In this document: positions 41,842-51,906 of the stretch, piece by piece
Numbering within the stretch: the first letter of the stretch is position 1
Layout: each line of letters opens with the position of its first letter
NCBI GenBank assembly: GCA_022606425.2
Contig: JAHDVF020000872.1
Coordinates: 310,001 to 374,000, forward strand
DNA length: 64,000 bases
Direction of reading: 5' to 3'
DNA from: Lepidostoma basale
Lineage: Eukaryota > Arthropoda > Insecta > Trichoptera > Lepidostomatidae
Program-made: the position numbers and the translations under genes
Notes under the pieces: model-generated
The model's input: the letters and a program-made list of their open reading frames with translations, nothing else
Told to the model about the DNA's origin: nothing
Databases searched by the model: none

Positions 41842-42105
41842 ACTATCTAACTAACCATCACGCCGTCTCCCCGAATGGGTTGCAACACTTTTCTTTCCTG
41901 ACATATTTCTCTCGATTCCTCAACATTCATAGATCATGTCAAGACTCCTCACATGGCCGACATTCAATATTTGATTTATTTAATCGTGTCACGTTTTCCT
42001 CGGTCTTCCACTATTTCTGGTTCCATTTACATCGTTAACATATATTTTTTTTACCATTCTTTCTTTCCATATGTCCAAACCATCTTAATGACCCTTTCAT
42101 TATTT
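41842..42105 (-). mobile_element. LINE family C, copy 10
   Basis: Plus strand TAACTAACCATCACGCCG is the complement of the C end. About 265 bp with internal deletions; the coding counterpart of GTRNSGRPRKT is legible near 42000. Confidence 0.7.
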
Positions 42106-42540
42106 ATTAAAAAGTATACATTTAATATTTTTAGATTATTAAGATTTTTAATAATAACCAAAAATATGTTTATTTTTATGTCAGATTAAGGCATGTTGAT
42201 ATGAAAAATTAAATAAATAAATAAAATAGTCACTTAACTACATTTTTTATTTATTTCATATCTTGCTTGTGTAATAGACCTAAAATAAAATAGGTTTCTG
42301 ACACTTTAATTCAAATCAGTTTTTTGCGTTTAATTAATTAAATTTAAATATTAGTAACTATTATGTACAGCAATGAAATATAATTAAATGAGTTATTTAT
42401 GTAAATATGATTTTGCTAAACGGCGCTTCAAATTTATCTACTGCTTACATAGATCGGTGTGTAAAAACAAAAAAGAAGTTACCTAGTTGCAGAGGTGAAA
42501 GCATAAATCATTATTTTGTTGTTTAAAAATGTGAACACTG
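42106..42540. other. AT-rich stretch, no gene
   Basis: Nothing recognisable. Confidence 0.4.
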
Positions 42541-42795
42541 TCTAACTAACCATCACGGGGTTTCTATGAAGGGGTAGGCGGAAATAATAGACCTTCACGC
42601 TGTGCTTTCTTAAAATGTCGCTGATATTGAAAGTTTGATTGATTTGATCATGCCACGTTTTCCTGGGCCTTCATTTAAATCTTGTTCCATTCACACAACA
42701 ACCGTAAATTTTCTTTACAATAATGAACATTTCATTATTTTCTTCATAGCGCTTTCATTCACTCATTATCTGCATTTGACACTCTTTCTTAAAGG
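42541..42795 (-). mobile_element. LINE family C, copy 11 (old)
   Basis: Complement of the C terminus at the left, then a strongly diverged RPRKTWHDQINQ region (GATCATGCCACGTTTTCCTG). Older than the other C copies. Confidence 0.6.
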
Positions 42796-42819
42796 TTTAC
42801 CAAACACCATCTAAAATAT

Positions 42820-43122
42820 CCTTATTCTTCCTTATTGTAGACCTATGTGGTATGTTCTCCAGAGTGTTACTCCTCCTGTGAGGTAGATTCCCAGCTGTCC
42901 TTCCATATTTTAGGAGGTCTTCGACGAGGACGAGTCCCATGAGGTTGATTATGCAATGCAATATAAGGGAGTCTGGTGGTGTCCATTCTTTGAACATGAC
43001 CGTACCAGTCCCTTTTCGCTGTCTGCTCTATCTTATAATATCCTCAACATCACATATCTCTCTTATTCTGGTGTTCCTCACGCGATCCCTCAGTGTCTAG
43101 CTTGCTATCGTCCAATATGCAA
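42820..43122 (-). pseudogene. LINE family E, copy 6
   Basis: Minus strand aligns closely with 15800-16080: the RVRNTRIREI segment, WYGHVQRMD, LPYI-LHNQPHGTRPRRRPPK-like wording, and WESTSQE. Junction with a scrap of C at about 43142-43178 (complement of NWQKKDE). Confidence 0.7.
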
Positions 43123-43179
43123 TTCTCTCTACAAATATTTTCATTCTTCTATTGCCAGTTCTATGCTTCAAATTAAATT

Positions 43180-43717
43180 AAATTTACATTCTAGTAATAC
43201 TCTTACTGTTTATATTTTGTTAAGTAGCTTTTTACTGCATTACGTGAGTGAAATCAATACATTAGTGGGAAAAAAATAATGTCAAAGGAAACATGCATAG
43301 AACAATGTGAATATAAAAAAATATTTCTTTGTGGCTCTAATCGTTAGGGTACTCACGAATTCGCGTAGCTGCTTTTAAAGATGTCTATCGCAGTAACTAC
43401 CTCGTTTAGAAAACGAATCGCCTTCAATATGAGACAACTTCGAAGTACCCTGTGCGGCAATTTGGGTCATTAAACAAGAGATACGCCCCTGCCCTGCAAT
43501 AGTATTTAGGTATGTTTTTCACGAACCTAACTAGGTTTTTGATAATAATTAATTTTGTTGTTTGTGGCACAGACGGAGAAGTCTGGGCAGGATTCAACGG
43601 CGTCCAGACACCTGACAAACAACATTTTATCTCGAACAATAAAATTCTTTTGCTAAATAAAAAATATCTGATTTGTAATAAAAATATTTTTTTCAAATAG
43701 AATACGACCGTTGTTGA
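43180..43717. other. No gene seen
   Basis: AT-rich; ORFs here are unconvincing. Confidence 0.4.
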
Positions 43718-43730
43718 TGGTTGAGGTATT

Positions 43731-43988
43731 CTTCTTCTTCTTCTTCTCCTTATAGACCTTTGGTCTGTTCCTGAAATCAGGCTGGCCTCTCTTGGGAGGT
43801 TGACTCCCAACTATCTCTCCATCTCTTCGGCGGTCTTCCGGGGTGACGGCAGCCAGCAGGAATCTGATGCGCCACAGCGTGTGGGATTCTGGTGGGATCC
43901 ATCCTCTGCACGTGCGCATTCCAGTATCTTCTGCGTTGTCTGCCCCATCTCACGATATCCTCCACCTTGCAGATCTCGCGGATAGCCG
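43731..43988 (-). mobile_element. LINE family E, short copy 7
   Basis: 258 bp with a 13-bp TSD TGGTTGAGGTATT at 43718-43730 and 43989-44001. Minus strand encodes AIREICKVEDIVRWGRQRRR, YWNAHVQRMDPTRIPHAVAH, and PPKRW-DSWES wording, ending in a (GAA)n tail. Severely 5'-truncated but well preserved: a recent insertion. Confidence 0.9.
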
Positions 43989-44034
43989 TGGTTGAGGTAT
44001 TAATTTTGTAAAACTCCATTATTATTTTTAATAG

Positions 44035-44145
44035 TAAACACGATTGTTTAGTGGTTTTATTTGGATTTAATTTATATAAATTTGTCACAATTAACATAAT
44101 TCATATAAATTAAATCCAAGGAAAACCGCTAAACAATCATGTTTA
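44035..44145. repeat. 43-bp inverted repeat
   Basis: 44035-44077 and 44103-44145 are inverted copies with a few mismatches and a 25-nt loop. Neither arm matches other repeats in the window. Could be a small fold-back MITE. Confidence 0.8.
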
Positions 44146-45164
44146 CTAGAATAATTAAAAAAAAAGAATTCGACCAAACACTTTTTTTTATAAATCTTTT
44201 AGTATTAAGGGAGTTTTCTAGTAAAGAAAATTAAAAGAATTGTTTCTTTTAGATATTGTTAAAATTTGGAACTTTAAAAATATTACCCTAATAGGATCTT
44301 TTAAAATTCTGAATATTTTCGAAGTTACAGCTTTTTTTGATTCGCACCGACTTAGTCGTTACCTGGGAAGAGCCCATATTATGAAAACTTTTTTGTCCTC
44401 AATAAATCATTATAGAAATCGACTTTATGGAAGGTCGAAAATGCATGATGCTAGGATCACTGATTGATTAAATATAACATAGGAAACCAGATCATTAAAT
44501 TACTTGGAATGCGCGAAACTCGACTCCAAACTTTAAACGAGTTTTTTTAAAACTGACTTTTTTCGATACGGTTGGTATATTATATCTCAAGTTCTAATAT
44601 ACCGATTTACTTTAAAAGTTTTGCACAGACCTTTTAAATATATTTGAGTATCGCACTACGCAGGGTTTTCAAAAAAAAAATTTTATACTAGTTAAAAAAA
44701 AATTTAAACATTTAAAAAAATTGGCAAAAGCGATTTTTTTTTCAAATCGACGCTATTTTGCGTTTTTTTTTCTAAACTTCCCTACGCAGTGCGATAACTA
44801 CATCCTTCTTCTAATATAATTTTAAATGTTTTTTTTTTCAAATCACTGGAAGGACTGGAATCCTGCCAACCAGGACGTGCTATTTTTTGTGAGCCTCCAC
44901 TTTCCCAGCATGCACCCTTTTTGAATTTTTTTAAACTTGTGCTTTTTGTATTGTTGATATATCAATAAATCATTTATGAAAAAAATAGGAAAAATATTTA
45001 CCGTTTTTTTTATAGCCCCCGAAAAAACACATCAAATTCAGGCGTCTAGACTAGAATATCCCCTTAATATAATATTCATAATATGAATATAACGTATAAT
45101 AAAACAAACTAGGTAATTTTAAAAAGGAAAAAAGTCATTAAAAACAAATGAAATTTAAACACTG
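44146..45164. other. AT-rich stretch, no gene
   Basis: Long homopolymer A/T runs. A 75-codon ORF at 44240 shows no domain. Possibly unique DNA or decayed repeats. Confidence 0.4.
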
Positions 45165-45365
45165 TTTTTTCCACTTTTGTGTTTATTTTTCTTGACATGT
45201 TTTGAAGGCATACACCTACATCATTGGGAGAACGATATAAACTAGAGCATTCGATCGAGAAAAAAAAACTCAAAAGTGGAAAAACCGAATTTTAATTCAT
45301 AAAAAAATCGTCATTACGGAATTCCACAGTGGTAACGCCTTCAGTTTATCTGAAATTAAATTTAC
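45165..45365. repeat. Repeat N, copy 2
   Basis: See copy 1. Ends form an inverted repeat (TTTTTTCCACTTTTG and CAAAAGTGGAAAAACC). Confidence 0.5.
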
Positions 45366-45744
45366 TTCGAGTCCAATAATTGATTTGTTGAATTTGTCCT
45401 ACAATTCTAAAAAATAACAATTACTAGTGGCAACCCTTGAAATATTCACGGATGTAAAGATTTTCTACTCTTCAAAAACTTCGTTCATTCGTAATCGTAA
45501 TCAGTAATAAGTTGTAAATTTTATTTAAATTTTATTTATTTATTTATTTTACATGTGATTTGCCAAAAAAAGTTTATGGACTGTAGTTGTCACACTAGGC
45601 ATGGCCTGTTTCGTGACAACTACTTAAAATAGGATGTTAGTAGCATTGTTAGTAAAATGGCGGTTTGTTAATAAAATGGCGGTTGTTAGTAATATTATGC
45701 TAACATTGGTAATCACAATATGATGATATAATTAAAATTGAAAA
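45366..45744. other. Spacer with an 11-bp perfect inverted repeat
   Basis: GTAGTTGTCAC (45583-45593) pairs with GTGACAACTAC (45613-45623). Downstream, AAATGGCGGTTTGTTAAT is tandemly repeated. No gene. Confidence 0.5.
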
Positions 45745-46230
45745 AACTGGAAAACCAAAATCATCCTGTATAAAACAATCATCTGAACAGTGGTGACCTA
45801 TGGGTGTGAGGCGTGGACAATGACAGCGAAATCTGCAGAGCGACTGGATACTTTTGAGAGAAGGGTGCTGCGCAGAATTCTGGGGCCAGTGAATGACGGT
45901 GAAGGCTGGAGAGTGCGGCATAATGACGAGCTGTACTATATTTACAAAGCTCCCAGTTGCTCCACACAGGTCAGACTGAATATACTGAGATGGACCGTTC
46001 ACGTGCAGAGGATGCCGTCATCGCGAACCCCAAAAAGATTGCTGGAGTGGCACCCAGGTGGCAGAAGACCAATTGGACGACCAAGACTGCGATGGGAGGA
46101 TGAAGTTGGGAGAGATGGGGCAAGATTGTTAGGAGGGTCAGATTGGAGGGTCGAAGCGGAGGACGAAGAATACTGGAGGCTAAGGCTCGATATGGGCTGT
46201 AGGGCCATCGAAGAAGAAGAAGGATAATTA
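45745..46230 (+). pseudogene. LINE family H, C-terminus, copy 2
   Basis: An open frame from 45790 reads VTYGCEAWTMTAKSAERLDT, FERRVLRRILGPVNDGEGWR, RHNDELYYIYKAPS, LRWTVHVQRMPSSRTPKRLL and PIGRPRLRWEDEVGRD, ending RAIEEEEG. It is the same family as 2041-2590 and reaches the 3' end with a GAAGAAGAAGA tail. The start at 45790 is inside the conserved YGCE motif, so this is a truncated LINE. Confidence 0.8.
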
Positions 46231-46236
46231 AAATTA

Positions 46237-46760
46237 CTAAATCTAAAAGAAAGAAATATTTTCTACGTCTAAGGTTGACCCCTTTATATATTTGGTTAGA
46301 GCACGTTTAAATTTCTTAGTGTCGTTAATTGAATTGAGATTCTCAGGAAGACGATTGAAAATATAGGGCGCGCGAAATGGAAATTACTTTTGGGCTAGAG
46401 CTGAGCGACAGCGAGGAACTTTGAAGTTATGGTGAGAGGAATATCTTGTGGGACGGTTCTGTTGTGATCTAGAATTCGAAAATTTAAATTTGGAGAATAT
46501 GGCTAATATTTTGATGTAAAGTTGTCGAATACTAAGAATTTGATATTCTTTGAACAACATAGACGAAGGATGCCTAATGGGTTTTCTAGTGATAAAGCGC
46601 AATATATTTTTATGGGACTTAATTAGGGGGTCAATTGTAGATTTTGCGCAAGCACCCCAGCTCAAGATCCCATAAATGTAAACCCTTTTTTCACACCCGT
46701 TAAAAATTTCAAAAAACAACACCAAATTATTCTCCATTTGTTTTCTAACTGCTGTCATAG
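46237..46760 (-). pseudogene. LINE family I-like, RT C-terminus, copy 2
   Basis: Minus strand encodes YGILSWGACAKSTIDPLIKS, HKNILRFITRKPIRHPS, YQILSIRQLYIKILAIF and, after a stop, FNRLPENLNSINDTKKFKR. The block order matches the intact I copy (56057-57418): ...YGLIGWGG...RFP...YIRNLV...LGPKLYN. Diverged, so a sister family. It lies tail-to-tail with H2. Confidence 0.7.
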
Positions 46761-46879
46761 AATAATAATATAAAAGTCAAAATAATCCAGAAACGTCTCG
46801 GGGTTGTATCGAAGTATTCATCTGTTGCTCTCTTGTATTCAAATTATTCTCGTACTCTTTCTTGATGACATTCGGGTTT

Positions 46880-47134
46880 AAAGTAACTAACTAACTAACC
46901 ATCACGCCGTCTCCCCGCAAGGGTAGGCAGAATTAGTGGACTGCCAGACTTTTCTTTCCTGGCATATTTCTCTCGTTTCCTCAACATTCATACATCGTGT
47001 CATGCACGCGCGTCGATTTTTCTGACTCCTCACGCGGCCGACATTCAATATTTGATTTATTTGATCGTTCCACGTTTTCCTTGGTCTCCTTCTATTTCTA
47101 GTTCCATTTACATCGTTAACACTAACCACATCGT
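46880..47134 (-). mobile_element. LINE family C, copy 12 (left half of a head-to-head pair)
   Basis: 3' end at the left (GTAACTAACTAACTAACC), then the complement of SAYPCGETA, CMNVEETREICQERK, KNRRA and RPRKTWNDQ up to about NDVNG. Faces copy 13. Confidence 0.8.
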
Positions 47135-47139
47135 TAACC

Positions 47140-47483
47140 ATCGTTAATATAAAAAGTGAATGCGGGGCGAATGATGGTGTTATGAACAAAATAATGAAAG
47201 GATCATTAAGATGGTTTGAACATATGGAAAGAATGAATGAAGACAGAATGGTAAGAAAATTATATGTTAACGATGTAAATGGAACCAGAAATAGAGGAAG
47301 ACCGAGGAAGGAAATAGAGGAAGAATTTCGGCCATGTGAGGAGTCGGAAATCGACGCGCGTGCATGACACGATGTATGAATGTAGAAATGAAGAAATATG
47401 TCAGGAAATAAAAGTGTGGTAGTCCAATTTTTTCTGCCTACCCCTTCGTGGAGACGGCGTGATGGTTAGTTAGTTAGTTATAA
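47140..47483 (+). mobile_element. LINE family C, copy 13 (right half of a head-to-head pair)
   Basis: Plus strand NIKSECGANDGVMNKIMKGS, LRWFEHMERMNEDRMVRKLY, VNDVNGTRNRGRPRK, then a deletion and the MNVEMKKYVRK end, GGCGTGATGG and TTAGTTAGTTAGTTA. With copy 12 it makes a ~600-bp inverted structure with a TTAG tail at each outer end. Confidence 0.8.
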
Positions 47484-47994
47484 AATGTAAGCAAATCAAT
47501 ATATTTTCTGATAATCAAATGATTTTATGATCTGATCTGTATGTATATAAAGGACTAAGTTTACAATAGTGTTACCAGTCTGTCGATGCCAGTGAGCCTG
47601 GCGAAACCGGTCGCTGTCTAAATAAAGACAAAAGTGGAAGTAGTTAAAAAACATCGTTTTATTTAATTATTATTTAATATATTTTCTGATACCATGCCCT
47701 CATATAAAGGGTCATAGAATTTGATTTTGTTCGTCAATAACAACATATTATTTGAAGGTTCTATTTTTTTCAAACAGGTTGGTTAGAGTTTTGATTCGAA
47801 TTTGTGTGATTTTTTTCTAATTTCGTGATTTGTGTATTTTTTCTCAATCTTCGGTTAACCTCGTTTTACTAACTTCGTATGTTTTTTTATCTAACATTAA
47901 TGTTTTGTCTTGTCTGATGGTTGTTTACACTGAGGGGTGGTACAATTGTTGGGAATTTGGTGTGCACATCATATTGAGGCATCTAATCTATATA
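47484..47994. other. Spacer with a GAAAC hairpin and polyA-like signal
   Basis: GCCAG-TGAGC-CTGGC (about 47584-47601) is a perfect 5-bp hairpin followed by GAAACCGGTC and then TGTCTAAATAAAGACA. It resembles a decayed helix II-GAAAC-GTC unit but has no CTGANGA core. No ORF of interest. Confidence 0.4.
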
Positions 47995-48435
47995 CAGGGT
48001 GCGGCAACATAAACATTATTTTTTCAAAACTATGTGAACCGTCCACGGACCCTAAAATATTTGAAGACTAACATCCAGGAAGAAATTGTCAAGATAACGC
48101 CTGATATGCTGGCAAGAGTCATGACAAACACCAGAAATTGGTTTACTGAGTGTATGGCGAATGGGGGACGTCACCTACCTTATTTGATCTTCAAAAACGA
48201 AGTGAAACAAAATTTTAGGTATGTGCCTACATTACAAAAAACAAATAAAAAATTTCGGACTTACATTATACTATGGGTTTTATTAAGTTTAAAAAAAATT
48301 AAGTGACACTGCCGCACCCTTGAACATCCGTTCAAAAAGTAGGCCTCAACAGCAAACGCACGCTCCTCACTGTTCCAACGCATGATGCCAAATAAACAGT
48401 ATCGGGACAAAACTTTATAGTTCCGCCTCTCGAAC
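47995..48435. mobile_element. Rearranged copy of transposon T
   Basis: 47995-48321 has T-like termini on both sides (left CAGGGTGCGGCAACAT, right inverted AAGGGTGCGGCAGTG), both resembling the transposase-3' end of T1. Between them the plus strand encodes RTLKYLKTNIQEEIVKITPD and MLARVMTN, the transposase C-terminus. 48322-48435 then carries the N-terminal segment (RWNSEERAFAVEAYF) on the minus strand. Catalytic domain absent. Confidence 0.75.
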
Positions 48436-48461
48436 GTGGGTTCAAGCGACCTGTTGTGTAC
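48436..48461 (+). repeat. SINE S 3'-end scrap
   Basis: GTGGGTTCAAGCGACCTG then TTGTGTAC matches the 3' segment of SINE copies 4 and 5. Too short to classify further. Confidence 0.35.
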
Positions 48462-48699
48462 AAACAAATTGAAAATATGTTTTCGGAAGCATCACATTTA
48501 TCACATCAGACTTCATTATTATTTTCCAGAAAAAGAAAGTTAGCCTTTGAATTGTTCTGAGGAAATCAAACATAATTCATAAACATGTATTCTTCATGAA
48601 AATCGCTTATTTTGTTTTCATTGTTCAAATTATTTAAATGTGATCAAATATTTTACGAAACGAATTAAGCTCTCAGAAGGAGACATGGGTTCAATGTAA

Positions 48700-49445
48700 G
48701 AAGGTCGTTGACCGGATTGAACTGATTGTCTAAGAAAAGATATGAGAATACTTCTCATCTACCATATTTTACTGGTGTCATTCACTGGTGAGAAGTCGGT
48801 TGGAATTCATTTCCATTATTTGGGCGCCGCACGAGTTTCGATAGACTGACGGTGAAAAAAGTGCAGAAAAAAATCTGCGATACCTCTATCTTAAGGAGTT
48901 TGGATATTACCCGTGGCTCTTTCCGACTGGTTTCTTGCTGGGGATGCTAGGCTATCAGTCACTCGGGAGAAACCGAAAAATTAAATGTTATATTAATTAT
49001 ACTAACTAACTAACTAACTAACCATCACGCCGTCTCTCCGAAGGGGTAGGCAGAAAGAATGGACTGCCACACCTTTCTTTCCTGACATATTTCTCTCGCT
49101 TCTTCAACATTCATACATCGTGTCATGCACGCGCGTCGATTTTTCTGACTCCTCACATGGCCGACATTCAATATTTGATTTATTTGATCGTGCCACGTTT
49201 TCCTTGGTCTTCCTCTTTTTCTGGTACCATTTACATCATTAACATATAATTTATATACTAATATTTATTATACTTAGGGTCTATATATTGTTTTATTTCC
49301 GACAATGCAGAACCAACCTGCCAATGGTATGCCGGTAGGTAGAGTTTTATCTTTGCTAAATCATGTCACTTCGGGGGTCGAGGTAATTTTGTTATAGTAG
49401 ATGTAGTGCAGGTGAGGGAGGCGCTGTCCTTGTTGTAATTGTTAG
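48700..49445 (+). pseudogene. LINE family A, copy 6, split by C
   Basis: 48700-48985: LVRSRLEFISIIWAPHEF, RYLYLKEFGYYPWLFPTGFL and GMLGYQSLGRNR, with shifts. 49310-49445: C-terminal QNQPANGMPVGRVLSLLNHV. Between them sits C copy 14. No (ATTTG)n tail remains. Confidence 0.65.
49003..49260 (-). mobile_element. LINE family C, copy 14, inserted in A
   Basis: Plus strand ACTAACTAACTAACTAACC then ATCACGCCG: complement of the C terminus with a long TTAG tail. About 260 bp, ending in the KLYVNDVNG codons. Confidence 0.8.
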
Positions 49446-49463
49446 TTCATCATATTATTTAAG

Positions 49464-49810
49464 ATGGCAGTGCACAATGGTGTTCTTGTGCCGACCCTTA
49501 TGTATGGAAGTGAAGCATGGAACTGGCAAAAGAAGGATGAAAGTAGAATAAATGCAGTAGAAATGAGATCTCTAAGACGAATGTGTGACAAATCTGTATA
49601 TGATAGAGTGACAAATGCAAGTATAAGAGATGAATGTGGTGCGAATGAAAGTATTATGAACAAAATAAGGAAAGGGTCATTAAGATGGTTTGGACACATG
49701 GAAAGAATGAGTGATGACAGAATGGTAAAGAAGGTATATGCAAACGACGTGAACGGAGCTAGAAATAGAGGAAAGGGAGACGGCGTGATGGTAAGTTAGT
49801 TTTTAAGTTA
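49464..49810 (+). mobile_element. LINE family C, copy 15, internal deletion
   Basis: Open frame MAVHNGVLVPTLMYGSEAWN, WQKKDESRINAVEMRSLRRM, YDRVTNASIRDECGANESIM, KGSLRWFGHMERMSDDRMVK, VYANDVNGARNRGK, then a jump of about 200 bp directly to GGAGACGGCGTGATGG. The GRPRKTW and CMNVEE blocks are lost. The frame is otherwise clean, so it is young. Confidence 0.85.
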
Positions 49811-49984
49811 GTTCGTTATTTACTATTACGTATCTCAAATTTTAATGATAGTATTTTATCATTAGTGTATTGGAATGTAGTCCTTTGATGCTTAAAAATG
49901 TTTTTAAAAAATGCAATCACCAAAGAAGTAGTACTAAAATATTTATTCATAAATAATCAAATTAAGAATAATTTAATGAATAAA

Positions 49985-50110
49985 TAATGGTAAAGAAAGT
50001 CTGATGTAAAAGGAATAAGAAATAGAGGGCGACCGAGAAAAACGTGAAACGATCAAATAATTCAAATATTGAACATCGGCCACCCAAGGAGTCGGAGAAA
50101 TCGAATGATA
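49985..50110 (+). mobile_element. LINE family C, copy 16a
   Basis: Plus strand KGIRNRGRPRKTW-like wording (GAAATAGAGGGCGACCGAGAA) to GGAGTCGGAGAAATCGAATG, truncated on both sides, and joined to an opposite-strand copy. Confidence 0.6.
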
Positions 50111-50570
50111 AAAAAATCGAGATAATGCTCTGTCCTGACATACGTCTATAGATTCCTTTACATTCATACACATAGTAACATGCATGGTCGTCGATTTTTT
50201 CGATTTCGAATGTGGCTGCCTTTTAGTATTTGATTAATTTGGCCATGCCTTGCTTTTCTTGGTATTCTACGGCTTTTTTTTTAATTTTAACCATTTTTCT
50301 CCGGTCCATTCGTTCCATATGTCCAAACCATTCCAGGGATCCTTTTTAATTTTATTTATGATCCAATCATCTGCCTAACATTTGTCCTTTTTTCGTCATT
50401 TGGTATCCTATCATACGAGTATATCGTTTTCCGCACCTTCTTTTTCCGCACATCGTTTTCGGCATTTATCCTACTTTTATTCTTTTTTTGCTAGTTCCAA
50501 ACTTTATTTTAATACATAACGGTTGGCCCTAGAACCACAATATGTACTGCCATCTTTGCTTCAGTGAATA
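50111..50570 (-). pseudogene. LINE family C, copy 16b
   Basis: Minus strand from about 50570: the AVHIVVLGPTVMY-like start, then SSLEWFGHMERMDR, and the C-terminal MYECKGIYRRMSGQ region at the left. The 3' end is missing at the junction with 16a, giving a tail-to-tail inverted pair. Confidence 0.6.
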
Positions 50571-50669
50571 TATTTCTATTTGAAGTGATGACCTTAAAAT
50601 CGCCATTCATTTTGTTATCTCCATATTAAATAATTAATACGAATAAAAACATCTGTTTTATAGAAACTA

Positions 50670-51906
50670 ACTAACTAACCATCACGCCGTCTCTCCGAAA
50701 GGGTAGGCAGAAAGAATGGACTGTCACATTTTAACCGATTCGGCACTCCATCCTTTTCTTTTCGCCCCGCGGGAGACGAGGTGTGATGGGTTGCGAACCT
50801 CATCGCCACCAATAGGCATCTCCTGCGCACACTTCGATCGTCCAGCATCCACAAAAAATCTAAAGCAATAAATATAAAAAAAATTATATATAATAAAATA
50901 ACAAAATAAAAATAATTTAACACAAAATGTTATTTTTATATGGTGCACATATTGACTATTTAATTTATTTTCCACGTATTCGCCGTTTTTTTTTAAATTA
51001 CCAGTAATTAGGCACTCAACAAACCAACACGAGCAAAAACTATAAAAAAGTATTGAAGAAAATTTTCAAATTGTCATTGGAAAAAATGAAAATTTTATTT
51101 TTTCACCTGTCAAAATTCTTTATATAAACGAAAAAACTTGTTTTACAAGGATTAATTGTATCTCAATAGAGACGAAGATGCAAATTGTTTTCTGGGAACA
51201 GAAGGTGATGGCCGAGGCGCTTACAGGACTTATGACCTGTCATTGGTTGGGTTGAGCAATCGCTCCACGTTTAACAACATTCCCCATTCCGCCGTTATGA
51301 CCACCACGTCTGACAAACTTTTTGGAACTTGTATATATGGTAGATTTCTACACCTATTTTTACATTTTTTATGTTCACTCTACACTAGCGTCATCTATTA
51401 AGATTAGAAAGCATTAAGCAGATAACCTTTATTAATGTACTGTGAAAGTCTATGCAAATCATACAGTACTAGATTTCGCCTGGAGATGTCTCTCCAATTT
51501 TTTTGCCTGCATGTACCAATGGGGAAAGTTGTTAAACGTGAAGCGATCGCTCAACCCAACCAATGACAGGTCATAAGTCCTGTAAGCGCCTCGGCCACCA
51601 CCTTCTGTTCCCAGAAAACAATTTGCATCTTCGTTTCTATTGAAATACAATTAATCCTTGTAAAATAAAAATAATTTATCCGCAATGGGTGAAATCCAGT
51701 ATTTGTCTACAAGAGTTTGTATACATTCAAAATGTTGTTGAAAAAACTTGTATAATTTTAACATCAAAACATTACTAACGTATTACGTGTCTCAATTAAC
51801 TATTGTAAAACAATCAAATTGTCCAAAACAATTCACATATACACGAAATATCTCCAAATTTACGGGAGCACCACATGAACCAAACCAAATTTTCATAATC
51901 AGATCC
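50670..51906 (-). mobile_element. Non-autonomous element D, copy 1, split by B
   Basis: TSD ATAGAAACTA at 50660-50669 and 51907-51916. The left end is the last ~55 bp of LINE C (complement of ...GGCGTGATGG and TTAG repeats), after which the sequence diverges completely from C and encodes nothing. D copy 2 (52743-53410) has the same structure. Sharing only the 3' end and tail with an abundant LINE is how LINE-dependent parasites are built. B is inserted at 51142. Confidence 0.8.
51142..51739. mobile_element. Repeat B, copy 5, inverted dimer with 12-bp TSD
   Basis: TSD GAAAAAACTTGT at 51130-51141 and 51740-51751; the empty site is visible in D copy 2 (GAAAAAACTTATGTAA). The left half (plus) holds X-Y and the start of Z; the right half (minus) holds Z-X. 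The X parts (about 51150-51300 and 51525-51657) are inverted repeats. No ORF; short frames on each arm are mirror images of X. Confidence 0.85.

Noticed and set aside
43424..43919. Minus-strand ORFs of 88-128 codons
   Set aside because: They run across an E insertion boundary and its TSD, so they are chance fusions of LINE and flank.
46880..47483. Telomeric array from TTAGTTAGTTAG
   Set aside because: The unit is TTAG not TTAGG, only 3-5 units long, and always at the end of C or D elements.
48436..48461. Independent SINE copy
   Set aside because: Only the last ~26 bp match; kept as a low-confidence scrap.
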